DNA of 64,000 nt from Blasia pusilla. Lineage: Eukaryota; Marchantiophyta; Marchantiopsida; Blasiales. The notes under the pieces are model-generated. The model saw only the letters and a list, made by a program, of their open reading frames with translations, was not told the DNA's origin and made no database searches. The translations under genes and the position numbers were made by a program. The first letter of the stretch is position 1; the number at the start of each line of letters is the position of its first letter. The DNA lies in NCBI GenBank assembly GCA_050084515.1, contig CM114271.1, positions 15,810,001 to 15,874,000 on the forward strand, written 5' to 3'. Shown piece by piece: positions 33,022 to 43,564 of the stretch.

Positions 33022-35375
33022 TGAGATCTACAATGGAGGAGCTAGCTGGTGCTCGCTATTTGGTGCAGGTTGGGGACCGTGTTTCCCGCTTCATGACTCA
33101 TGGGAGTGCTCACGGAGGAAAGAGCCATGCAGTTTGTTGTTTTGCATTGCTGATTTTCGTACGGGAGACTGGCACGCGGAAGTGCTGCCCAATTTTTGAT
33201 AGGAATTGAGTATGGGGGCGGATTGCTCCATGCTGGTGCTCGCGAGAGCACTGTGTAGCTCTTTGGTTTGTTTTGTGATAGGTTTTCAAATTTTATTGGG
33301 AGAAATCAACGCAGAAGCGTTGCTGAATTTTTGTAGGAGAAGAGACATTGGGTTGCACGACAGTCCCCGTCAGTTTTTGGGGGAAGATTGAATGGAGAAA
33401 CCAATGTAAGGAGGTCGTATCGGGAAGCTGTGCACGTTGAGGAAGAAACGGTGCGCGATTTCATCATCTGACCATGAAGTTACAACAGTTTTGGTTGGGC
33501 TGCCATAACCACTATTCCAAGGTGTGAGTGAAATTTCCAAAATCCTTGGATAGAAATCCTTTTAAGAAGTAGAAAAAAATAAAAATCTTTTTACTTAAAT
33601 GGATAGGACAAGGGCACATGTCCTTTGAGTTAGAAGTTAGGGTGAAAATTTTATTTCAGGGGAGTTGACTCTTTTTTTGTGTGAAGAGTGTGAGTGGGAG
33701 CCAAATTGGAAAACATTTAGGGGGTAGACCCAGTTTTCTGGGGGTCATTTGAGTAAAGTGACAAGTAAAAGGAGGGACGTCCTGCCGAGATTACCGCCGA
33801 CTTGCTGTGTCGGTGAAGTATAAGCTGCCGGAACTGTGTGCCTCTCCGCTGCCTGCTTTGCTGCCGAAAATTGCCGCTGCTAAATGCTCGGAGCTGTTGA
33901 CCTTGCCGCGCTACTACCGCCGCTTGATTTTAGCCGTGCTACTACCGCCGCTTTGACCTTGCCGTACTACTACCGTCTGGCTGTTGACCTAGCCGCGTTA
34001 CTACCTCGATGACCCTGTCGGCGTGGCCTTGACGCGGTTGTGCCGTGCGTTGCTACTGCAGAGCCGCGACCACAGGGGGGAAGCTACTGCGCAGCCACTG
34101 CTGCCTGGTGGAGACTGCCACGACCTGCCTGCTCGGGAGCCCGTGCCGCGGCCATGTCATTGTCAGCCGGCGTTGGAGTTATTTTTGCCCTCCCTCGCGA
34201 TCGCCTACGTGGTTGCTCGCAGTGCGCGCTCTGCTGCGGTTTACCCTATTTTAGGCTTGTTCCATCACAGGCCCCGGAGCCGTCGCGCCCGAGTGGTGCC
34301 CGGGCAGCTGTAGCCGCGAATACAGCCGAAGCCGCTGTGCCCTGTAATGCTGTTTTGCGCTTGTGGACGATGCTACTGCGTTCACTCCTTACGGTGACTG
34401 TCACCGTTGCCACGTCATATGCGCCTGCCGGCGTCGAGCTGTCATGCCCGTCCGTGGATCTCCGTCCGCGGATTTTTGTGTACTGTCCGGCCCTTCCGTT
34501 CAGCTCCGTTCAAGCGCCGTTCGGACAGTCAACGCCGACAGTCCCGACTCCCTTCCTGGTCCACTCTACCCGGCGCGGTCAGGACCTTTCACCGTTTTTC
34601 GCCGTTTCGGATCGGCGACGCTCCATCCGTTACTCCTCCGTCAACGGCGTCAGTTTCCGTTTGTTACCCCATTGGAAATTGAACGGTGGGACCTTGGGAC
34701 AATTGATTTTTATTTTATGCCACCGCCACATATTTGTTCTGGCCGCTACCGTCCTGGCAGTGTGCGTCATCCTTGGATTGATGGGGTGGTAGTGTTTTTC
34801 CGCTTTACTATGTTGTGATTGGTAGCCGCTTGACGACGATCGAGTATCGTGCCCTGACGCCCGTAGCCGCAACGTGCCGCCGATTGCCGCACCGTACCCC
34901 TTATGGTTGCACCGCACCATTTCGATCGCGGAGCCGCACCATCATTGGAGCAGATCGTGTTTTTTTTGAGGAGGATATGCCGCTTAGTGCCGCACCCATT
35001 TCCGAGTTCCGTGCCGCCAGTGCTGCACCGTCTGATGGACCCGCATCGCACATCGAGGAGATTTGAGCATCGTTTGTACCCGAGGAGTACGACTTGCTGA
35101 TTGGAGGAGATTTTCATCATGATTGAGTTGGGGTCAAGATTTGCAGTTGTTGAGGAGCGACATCGACATTTGTTGTCAGGTTACCCATTATGGTCTTTTG
35201 CCTTGCACGTGTGAGGGAATTCCGGGTATTGGGCAGTTATTTGGGGATATTGGGTTTCGTGCGGATGCTGAGAGCATCATTCATGTATGGGTTTAGGGAA
35301 CATAGACTTGTGTGGGATGTCCAGAGTTGAGGGTATCTCCTATTGATGAGATGATAGGACAATAGTCTATGTTCC
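33022..35375. other. unidentified GC-rich region upstream of gypsy copy B
   Basis: 33780-35080 is strikingly GC-rich and full of gccg words compared with its surroundings. Four imperfect tandem units of roughly 30 bp (gaccttgccgcgctactaccgccgctt) run from about 33897 to 34010. The longest frame (34040-34792, plus) is Ala/Arg/Ser/Pro-rich and overlaps equally open frames, so I do not call it a gene. The same gccgca wording resumes at 36533 after the solo LTR. The region could be a long 5' leader or N-terminal gag of copy B. Confidence 0.4.
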
Positions 35376-36527
35376 TGTAATGTCTAAGTATTTCTTATTT
35401 ATAGTCAATTGTAGAGTTCGATCCCCAAGAGGATCATTGTTGGATGAAAAGAGAGTATAAAGTGATGATTATGTTGTAAAAGTGTAATTGATTATGTAAT
35501 TCAATTGTAGTATTCCAGTATCAGCTTCCGATCCTTCTTAGTACCTATGTTTTCTTCTTCAATTCTCTCGAGTGGATTTTAAAGGACGCTCAGGCAATTT
35601 GTTCTCTCATCATCTCGGAACGTCACAGAGACCTCAAGAATAAAGATGGCTTCTCCTACTTTCGGAACTCAATCCGTCGGGGCAGGTTACTCTCTATCAA
35701 ACTGATTTCATACAACTTTATATTGATTATTCCATTGATGAGAAAGGTTCGCCTGATTCACTCTTCACTCGATTGCACTCCAAAAAAAGAATGTTCAGAC
35801 ATAAGCATCGCACATCAGAATGAATGAATGAATGCTTTACTACTCCATCAAGAATTGGAAGACTTCAAAGTATCTACAAGCTCGAGAGGGTACATCTCTC
35901 TTGCTCGGACCATTCCTACAGCATAAGGACTTCATGAGCGAATGATGATAATAGCTTCTGTCCTGTTTCTTAAATATTCTCGAGAGTAGGATCGTTTCTA
36001 TGATCCGAAGTGTTCTTGATGAAGTTGGTGTCTCTTCAATATCTGTAACTACCTAGATCTATGGTTCTCTTAGCTTTTCCTACGATCCCTATGAATCCGC
36101 GGTACAAAACTGTCCTAACGACCAATTTGATACAAAGGGTCGCGCCCTTTCCTAGTCTCATTCTGTAAACTATGTGTCGTTTCGAATCTCAATTCGCTGT
36201 GCTAAATTTCCGGAGGACGAAGTTCTTCTTTCTTCTTCGTGCTTTGCTGAAGAACGAGGTACTTCGTATATAGAGCTTTGTTAGACTTCGTTAAACTTCG
36301 TTAAGCTTCACTGGGCTTCGTGTTGAGCCTTTATACTTCTTTGCAGCTTTTGACTCTCCTCTAAGGCAAATCCTTGATCTTCATCTCTCTGCCTTGTCTT
36401 CGGAGCTTGGTGATTCACTTATTCTTCTTTATAATAATAGATAATCATAATCAAAATCATAATATACAAGAGTCTTCGTTGAATAAAATGATACATTCTT
36501 CAAGATTACAAAATTGTGGGTATCACA
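35376..36527 (+). mobile_element. 1152-bp solo LTR with 5-bp target-site duplication
   Basis: The sequence starts TGTAATGTC and ends GGGTATCACA. It is flanked on both sides by gttcc (35371-35375 and 36528-36532). TG...CA ends plus a perfect 5-bp duplication are diagnostic of LTR-retrotransposon integration. No RT, integrase or second LTR is inside, so it is a solo LTR. aataaaatg near 36482 could be a polyadenylation signal. It belongs to a different family from the TGTC...GACA LTRs in this window. The plus strand is assumed from that signal. Confidence 0.75.
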
Positions 36528-36637
36528 GTTCCGCACCACGCCGCTTGTTGCCGCACAACACACGTCTGTGAGTGAGAGAGTGTGGATTGAGTGCCGCCTG
36601 TTTAGTTGAGTGCTTGAGTGATTACTCGTGAGGTTGA

Positions 36638-36857
<220 letters not shown>

Positions 36858-37059
36858 TAGTGTGTGTGGTCATCATCGCGTCCTTTCAGGACTTTGAGAG
36901 GCGAGATGGTGGACTTGAGAGGGTTTTACGCGGAGTGGCGCGAGGTTTCGAGGGTCTTCACGTAAGAGACCACATCGATCTCCTTCTGTGTGGTCTTCAG
37001 ACGAAGGGGAGAGTGTAGAGGATTGTGTTAGTGATCCACCGCACATAGTTAGTGGTCCC

Positions 37060-37760
37060 ACTAGTTGGGCGTACGAGATGGACGACCGGGGTAGAGGACC
37101 ACGTAGGTTTTCGATTGTTATAGGCACGATAAAGTTGCACGACTTTATTGCAGAGTTTAGGAGTAGGTGTGACTCACAACGGGCTAGGAACTCTAGAGAG
37201 TTCAACTCGTTCACAGCATGGAACAGTATGTTCTAGCATTTAGAGGGGGCGCCCATGGACGATTACTATGAGTAAAGATATGCCCAGGAGATTGAGGCAT
37301 GGTGACTCTACTATGACCTACACTATGTGTCATGGACTAAGCCGTTTCCCGATGAGGAGGAGAAGTCAGGAGAGGGTTCCTCCACCAATGATGTTGTAGG
37401 AGGGGTGACTCGCACTGGAGCAGTTGCATCGTCCACTCGAGTTCGGCCCCAGTTCAACCCCGTGGTTGAGTTCTTTGCTAAGTTGAGGGCAAGCTACCAG
37501 GGGGTACGGACGGAGAAGTTGCGGAGCACCCACGACTTCCAGAGTCGGCCAGATGAGATTTTGCGTGAGGCCTACATCCACTTGCGCTGGTTGATTAACG
37601 TCACCCAGGGGGTGATAGAGGCTTAGGCTATCTAGACATGGTACGCGATGTTGGACCGGAACCTACGGACACGGGTGCTTCTTATGAACACTTCCCCTAC
37701 ATTAAGAGATATTTTTAGTACCGCCAAGAACATTGAGCGCAACATGGCAGAGGAGATCAT
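37060..37760 (+). pseudogene. gypsy copy B gag remnant
   Basis: This is a capsid-type region. A frame reads KLHDFIAEFRSRCDS, then REFNSFTAWNSMF, and later EFFAKLRASYQGVRTEK, EILREAYIHLRWLINV and NIERNMAEE. The layout (helical capsid domain followed by a basic end) and its position upstream of a retropepsin fragment support gag. Stops at about 37234, 37273 and 37303 and a frame change near 37320 break it. No CCHC zinc knuckle is visible, and a deletion before the protease probably removed it. Confidence 0.65.
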
Positions 37761-37794
37761 AGCCACCATGGAGGTCGTGGTGAGGATTTGCCCA

Positions 37795-37990
37795 AGACAT
37801 CCTACAAATGAGTCCGTGGTACGAGCCAAGGTGATAGTGACTGATGCACAGTCCTACGATGTCTTGGTTGGTGGAGCAGTGTTGTACCCGATGCGGTTTT
37901 CCCTAGATTACTGGGAGGAGTCAACCTCTTAGAGACCAGGATGGCAATAAGGTGATGGGCGCCTTAGCTCATTACCCGTTCGATTCACAC
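37795..37990 (+). pseudogene. gypsy copy B protease fragment
   Basis: The frame reads AKVIVTDAQSYDVLVGGAVLY and then SLDYWEES, the C-terminal half of a retropepsin-like domain (the ..YDVLVG.. segment). The catalytic Asp-Thr/Ser-Gly loop that should precede it is absent, and the sequence jumps from gag-like residues straight into this part. An internal deletion is inferred. Confidence 0.6.
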
Positions 37991-38171
37991 GTGCAGTGAT
38001 CGAGCGCCGGCCAAGAGAGATGGCGATTTTAGTAGCATTTAGCAGCGCCATGACTTGGCCTAGTGATTTGATCGAGGGACATGTCCATGTAGAGGATACT
38101 CATGTTCCTGACATTTTTATGGAGAGGAGTGTCATGGTAGCCTCATCAGTCCGTGGAGGAGAGGTGCCACT

Positions 38172-39320
38172 TTGGGGATCGACGAGGAGCTTCGACACTT
38201 AGCCTCTGAGCATGTGCAGACCGCGTGGAGCGAGGCGTTTGCACCAGAGCATGACGGGTCAGAGGAACCTAAGGTAGCCGAGAGTGCTATGATGATGCCC
38301 TTGGATATCACACCCATTGTGTGGCGCATCCCAGAGGAGGGTATTCGGGTGTTGGATCTCTTTGGAGGGATCATCACTGGGTTAGCTATTGTTTTGCACA
38401 CAGGAGTGCGCGTGCAGCAAAACCTATACGTGGAGATTGATGATGTTGCGAGGCGCACTTCACTTCATCATATGGCGCAGTTACGCCTCCATTTTCCCGA
38501 CTTGTTGTCTGCATCCGCTCTCGAGGGATACTAGAGTTCCCTATCGAGGGATATTTCATTGCTGGGGGCACGGGACTTGGAGCGGATAAGGATCTTTGAT
38601 GCTTGGTCATTGCTGGTTGGTCGTGTCAAGGCCAATTGAGTGTTGGACGGGATAGTGGATTAGCTGACTCGCGGTCCAGGTTATTTTGGGAGATGATGCG
38701 GATCTTGCGATATTTACATGAGCATCAGTCCCGTTCCCCAACATACATTATGGAGAATGTGCCAATTTTGGGCGATTCGAGGTCCCGCATGGTGACGAAT
38801 GCACATCAGGTGCGCGCATGGATTGGCGCCGGCAATGTTGTTGGATGCGGCAAGTGTAGGTTCATGAGCACATCGCCTGCGTCTTTGGTGGACCAACTTG
38901 GTCCCACATGAGGTTTTGCGGAGGGCGTATGCGAGAGTGGATCGCCCCTCCGATTTGTTGGTGGATTCTATGTTAGATCCATGTCGTCGATCACAAGTAG
39001 TGAGGGACGATGATCAATTGCCGATGATTGTGGTCAACAAGATTGGCATGCCATGAGCACCCTTTCCCACATTGGTGAGTTTTCTCGTTCCTATGCATTC
39101 AAGGAGGCCGGACTTGGCTTGGTTTGGGATGACCAAGTACAGCGGTTGGTGGAGCCCAACGCCGATGAGCGAGAGCGAGCGATGGGATTTCCCATAGGAG
39201 TGACGGCAGTACCGTCACTATCAGAGGCATCATGACGTCGTGTCTTGGGTCAAGCGATGGACCTGGACTGCTTGACATGGATTTTCAGCTTAGGAGTAGT
39301 TGAGAAGCGTTGTTTGTGGA
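38172..39320 (+). pseudogene. C5 cytosine DNA methyltransferase domain of gypsy copy B
   Basis: A DNMT3/DRM-like C5-cytosine methyltransferase lies between protease and RT. Motif I (SAM binding) is VLDLFGGIITGL (38359-38394). The catalytic loop is AGWSCQGQ (about 38612-38635): the Cys nucleophile is present, but the usual Pro before it is Ser, a CCG-to-TCG change. LADSRSRLFWEMMRILRYL follows, then motif VI YIMENVP (about 38743-38763), WTNLVP, ERERAMGFP and RRVLGQAMDLDCLTWIFSL at the C-terminus. Stops and at least three frame changes (near 38535-38600, 38860 and 39070) inactivate it. Family assignment rests on motif order and wording; closeness to DRM or DNMT3 is inference. Confidence 0.88.
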
Positions 39321-39840
39321 TGCGACAGATCACAGTTGTTGTGTTGGTGAGCCCATGCCTACCGAGACGGTTGAGGCAGTGGCTGGGGGCGAAACACGAG
39401 CACATCGACACACCAGGGGTGACTGGGAGAGACACCCTTGGACTTCTCGGGATGTTTTGCAGGTACGCTAGGAGATGGTAGCCACAACATCAAGCGTGGT
39501 TGTGGGTACTGCATATGGAGATCAGAGTTTGAAGTTGGATGCAGGGGAGCAACCGAGTGCTACTTCTCGAGACGGGGTTGCACCATATCAACCACCTACA
39601 CCCACGCCGGAGAGTCGTACTGTAGTTTCGATGGAGATTTGGAGCCAGATATGGGCCCTAAGTTGACAGGAGGAGAGCGGGGCTGGATACACTAGTTCCT
39701 AAGGAGTTATAGGAGTTTTTTTGCATTTAGTATGCATGATTTGGGTACGCTGAAAGGTCCGGGATATGCATTGAGTTGTCGAGCGACACGCCAATCTTCC
39801 GATGATCCTACAGGTACAGTGACATGGAGAGTATGCATTT
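39321..39840 (+). other. linker between methyltransferase and RT of copy B
   Basis: Alignable with copy E (about 9490-9570 and 10800-10950). The end encodes a FAFSMHDLGTLKGPG-type segment that normally precedes gypsy RT. No separate domain is recognised. Confidence 0.5.
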
Positions 39841-41090
39841 GCCACTATCATGCCCGCCAAGAAGGATGTGCATGGCAACTAGATGGATAGGCGGGTGTGT
39901 GGAGATTACTCACCTATTAATCTGCAGATGAAGTCTGATAGGTATGCTATGCCCACATCTGAGGAGATCTTTGATGCTATTAGGCACGCAAAGGTCTTCA
40001 GTTTGTTAGATCTTTGAGCCGGATACCATCAGCAGCTTATCAGATTGGAGGACAGGCAGAAGACGGCATTTTGGGGCATCGATCCTCATGGGAAGGATTG
40101 CTTGTACCAGTGGTGGTTCTTACCTTTTGGGTTAAAGAACACCCCGACTGAGTTTCAGAGGGTCATGGATAGATCTTGGAAGGTCTAGACTTTGCTTGGT
40201 ATTATATTGATGGCATCGTAGTCTTTAGCGCCACGGTTGAGGAGCATGAGCGACATCTAGAGGAGATGTTTCGACGATTGCAATTACATGGGCTGAAGCT
40301 ACATCTAGGCAAGTGCAAGTTCTTCTCCAACCAGATTGAGTACTTGGGTCATACGATATACCCAGGGGGCCTTGGTGTGCGGCAGACAAAGATAGAGGCT
40401 ATTTCATGCATTCCACGCCATATAGATGTGAGTCGGGTTTGTGCATTCATGAGATTGGCAAACTTCTCTCGACGGTACGTCAAAGGTTTTAGTTCGATTG
40501 CAAAGCCACTAACCTTGAAGACCAAGGTGGATCAGGAGTGGCACTGGGGGGGATGAGCAAGAGAGAGCATTTGAGTTGCTCAAGGGCAGATTGACGTACG
40601 CGCCCATATTGAGGAGACCGATCAGGGGCGTCCTTTCCAGTTGCATAGCGATTGGAGCATGTTGGGGCTTGGAGCCGTGCTCACCCAACATGACGATGAT
40701 GGTAGAGAGTTCGTGGTGGCTTACACTAGTCACTCGAGCAACGCTCAAGCTGCAGAGGCAAAGTATAGCTTGTATGAGGGTGAGTGCTTGGCTGCGGTGT
40801 GGGCTGTCGCACATTTCAGGTGTTATTTATTTGGCAACCCCTTTACTATCATTACTGATCATCAACCACTTAAGTGGTTGATGGAGTCCAACAAGCTTAC
40901 AGGGAAGCTTGCGAGGTGGGCCATTTTGTTGCAGGAGTATGACTTCCAGGTGGTGCATAGACCTAGGACGCTCAACCAGGATGCAGATGGTTTGAGCCGT
41001 AACCCATGCCCGAGTCAGCAAGATGCGATTGGAGCTCGTTTGCATGGTGAGAGTGATGAGGAGTTGGTACCAAAATGGCACGCGTGAGCC
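39841..41090 (+). pseudogene. gypsy copy B reverse transcriptase and RNase H
   Basis: RT starts at about 39850 with MPAKKDVHGN, then CGDYSPINLQ, YAMPTSEEIFDAI, EDRQKTAFWGIDPHGKDCLY and LPFGLKNTP. The catalytic loop at about 40200 is YIDG rather than YxDD. A one-base deletion near 40172, relative to copy A, shifts the frame. RNase H follows at about 40640 (HSDWSMLGLGAVLTQHD, then YEGECLAAVWAVAHFRCYLF and TDHQPLKWLMES). TGA stands for an Arg codon in LDL*AGY near 40015. The order and the ..FGLKN..EFQRVMD.. block identify Ty3/gypsy. Confidence 0.92.
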
Positions 41091-41175
41091 TATTTGGGCT
41101 TGTTGGCTATGGGGAGCCAGATTGTTGAGACTTCGATGGTGAGGTCTGATGGAGAGTCCTTAGATCCATAGGCCG

Positions 41176-42447
41176 GTGAGGAGACAAGAGGTAGTCGAGA
41201 CATTCACGACGATGGAGTGGTCTTGGAGTACTTGCATAGTGGCAACGTTGCAAGCACAGTGGGTGCTAGAGAGCGTGATTGAATCCTACAGCGAGCCAGA
41301 CGGTTCCGGTGGGAGGAGACACATGTGTTGTGAGTTTGGGAGGATGGTAGAGTGCGTGTGGTGCCTCATCCTTTGCAGAGAGCACGTTTGGTGCGTCATG
41401 CCCACGAGGAGTTGGGTCATTTTGGAGTGAAGTGGACGTGCAGCTTGCTCCAGATACAGTATTGGTGGTGAGGCATGCAGACTGATGTTCAACAGTTTGT
41501 TGCTAGGTGTATGGTGTGTGATTGAGTCGGAGCATCATTCAATGCTCCGAATCCACAATGCATCCACTTCCAATCATGAGTTTAGGTTATAGATGGAGTT
41601 TGGATTTTGCAGGACCTTTGCCTTTGACGGAGCCCCATAGTCGTTATGTGTTGGTGATGGTCGAGCACTTCTCAAAATGGATAGAGTTGGTTGCATTGCT
41701 TGACATAGCGAGTGAGGGAGTAGCGTATGCCTTCCTAGATCGAGTGCTGAGTTATTACGGCGCACCAGATGAGGTATTCACAGACGAGGGTACAAAGTTT
41801 CGCGGGAAGTTTCAGGCCTTGTGTGATCAGGTGTTGATCGACCACCGCACTACTTTGTGAGATCATCCTCAGGCGGATGGACTAGCGGAGAGGGTTGTGT
41901 AGACGGTGAAGAGAGGATTGCGCAAGTATGGCTTGCAGAGAAGTCACGTAGGAGATTGGGACCTCCAGTTGCCGTGGTTGGCGATGGGATACAAATTCAG
42001 CAGGCAGGCATCCTTAGCCTCTTTCTCACCGTTCTTGCTTTTGTATGGCCGAGAGCCAAATTTACCTACGGCCATTTGTCGAGATATTGGTGAGGTGTTG
42101 AACCTTGATGAACCTGATGTATGGATGCGAGCATGTTCATGCCCATGACATTTGAGAACTTGGCGATTGCTCAACATTGGGATATGTTGAGGTATATGAT
42201 TATTCGGGGAGATGATTATCAACCTACTATCCGGAGGTTTCATCAGGAAGACTATGTCTACTTGCAGCAGACGACACCCACGACGTTGGATGTGACTGTA
42301 GGGCGCACCATCTTGAGAGTGCGTGAGGTTTTGCCATTCGGTATTCTCGTATTGGAGGGACAGGATGGTATGGTTTGGAAGGACTATGTGCGTAATTGTG
42401 CGCCATGTCATCTTTCGAACATTAACAATACGTTGATCCGAGCTTAG
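41176..42447 (+). pseudogene. gypsy copy B integrase
   Basis: The zinc-binding HHCC region (HAHEELGHF ... CMVCD) is at about 41395-41520. The catalytic core follows with YRWSLDFAGPLPLT, VFTDEGTKF and ADGLAERVVQTVKRGL, so the DDE residues are present in this copy. The C-terminal part includes FLLLYGREPNLPT and RRFHQEDYVYLQQ. At least six in-frame stops interrupt it, several at positions where copy A has CGA, CGG or CAG-type codons. The frame leads directly into the PHD finger. Confidence 0.9.
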
Positions 42448-42464
42448 TAGTAGTTCTTGCAGGC

Positions 42465-42613
42465 TTGAGATGTATGTTGTGTAGTTCCGCCCGTGGTGCA
42501 GCCACTATGCTAGTCTATGATGGGTGCTCAAGAGGATGGCATATGGCATGTCTGACGCCATCTCTCACTAGGGTTCCTCAAGGACGATGGACGTGTCCCC
42601 GATGTACATAGAG
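42465..42613 (+). pseudogene. PHD finger at the 3' end of gypsy copy B
   Basis: The frame shows CMLC, then YDGC, GWHMAC, GRWTCPRC and a stop. Seven of the eight metal ligands of a Cys4-His-Cys3 PHD finger remain; the third Cys is Tyr (TGT to TAT). The conserved Trp two residues before the last Cys pair is kept. It is the last domain of the polyprotein, about 25 codons after the integrase-derived block ending CHLSNIN. Confidence 0.85.
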
Positions 42614-42796
42614 TAGGTAGTTCTAGATTCTGACTTGTGTCTATGACATGGATGACAAGAAGACCACTAACGATAGGGCCACATGATCACCTGGCCTTTT
42701 GCTCTTAGCGTCCGAGAGATGTATGTCATGGTAGGTAGGGATAGATGGCTATCTGGAGTTCGAAGGACCTAGCCACCAGCCAGGGGGAAGGGTAAT

Positions 42797-42923
42797 TGGA
42801 GATATTTTGGTACTTCTCGTCTCGTTATTTGGATGCCTTGAGTTAACATGGGATTGTGCGTGTCATGTGTTTGTTCGGTGACAGCGATGTATGTTGTGTA
42901 ATGATGTGTATGCACATGACAAC
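42797..42923 (+). repeat. extra copy of the LTR 3' end inside gypsy copy B
   Basis: It matches the end of the LTR at 43438-43564 and the corresponding extra copy in A (25772-25902). A purine-rich tract agggggaaggg sits at about 42782-42792 directly upstream, a candidate polypurine primer. Confidence 0.65.
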
Positions 42924-43564
42924 TGTCACGTCTTTTAGGATAGATCAACGAGATCTAGTGGAGCGCCTTCGGCAATATTGAAGGACAGCATCAAGAAGTC
43001 GAGGATGACTTTATGAGGCCATGGATAATCTGAGATAGCAGATTTCCCCTTCGTTTCGGCTCATTTGGAACCATATAGAAAAATTTACTATTTTAAATAA
43101 ATTTTCATGTTTGGTAACATTAACTTTCTACTTTGGGAAGTGGCCTTTGACCCACTACAGTAGATCAAGAGCTAAGGAGATGACCTACGAGCATAAGTTA
43201 TTGAAGACAGAACTTGGGAATGGGAAAGGGATATACCTCCAAGAAAGAAAGCTTGAGAACTCATTATCTCTTTGTTCAACCTCTTGACATGAGGCCACAA
43301 AACTATGATCTTGATTGCCTTGTGTGTCTAACCCAAACCTCTTATTAGAAGAATGGATTTGGTTTGACATGAGAGAGAGAGTTCACACCATGGAGTGCAT
43401 GGTGTGAGAAGTGTGATGTGAAATCTATTTGATTTTATTGGAGATATTTCGATACTTCTTGTCGCGTTGTGTGAATGGCATGAGTTAGCATAGGATCTTT
43501 CGTGTCTATGTGTTTGTTCAATGACGGCGATGTATATTACGTAACGATGTGTATGCACACGACA
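42924..43564 (+). mobile_element. 3' LTR of gypsy copy B
   Basis: It starts TGTCACGTCTTTTAGGATAG and ends GTATGCACACGACA. It has the same family body as 25903-26526, 32530-33021 and the minus-strand solo LTR at 8015-8719. No target duplication matching the 5' side is evident, consistent with age or rearrangement. Confidence 0.8.

Noticed and set aside
34040-34792. 250-codon open frame in the GC-rich region
   Set aside because: Several overlapping frames on the same strand are equally open, composition is Ala/Arg/Ser/Pro-rich, and no domain is recognisable. Openness is explained by high GC and tandem repeats.
35405-35440. tRNA-like T-arm (gttcgatcc) in the solo LTR
   Set aside because: No acceptor stem or anticodon arm can be folded around it.
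38386-38896. Minus-strand frames over the methyltransferase
   Set aside because: They carry no motif, while the plus strand reads consecutive methyltransferase motifs.
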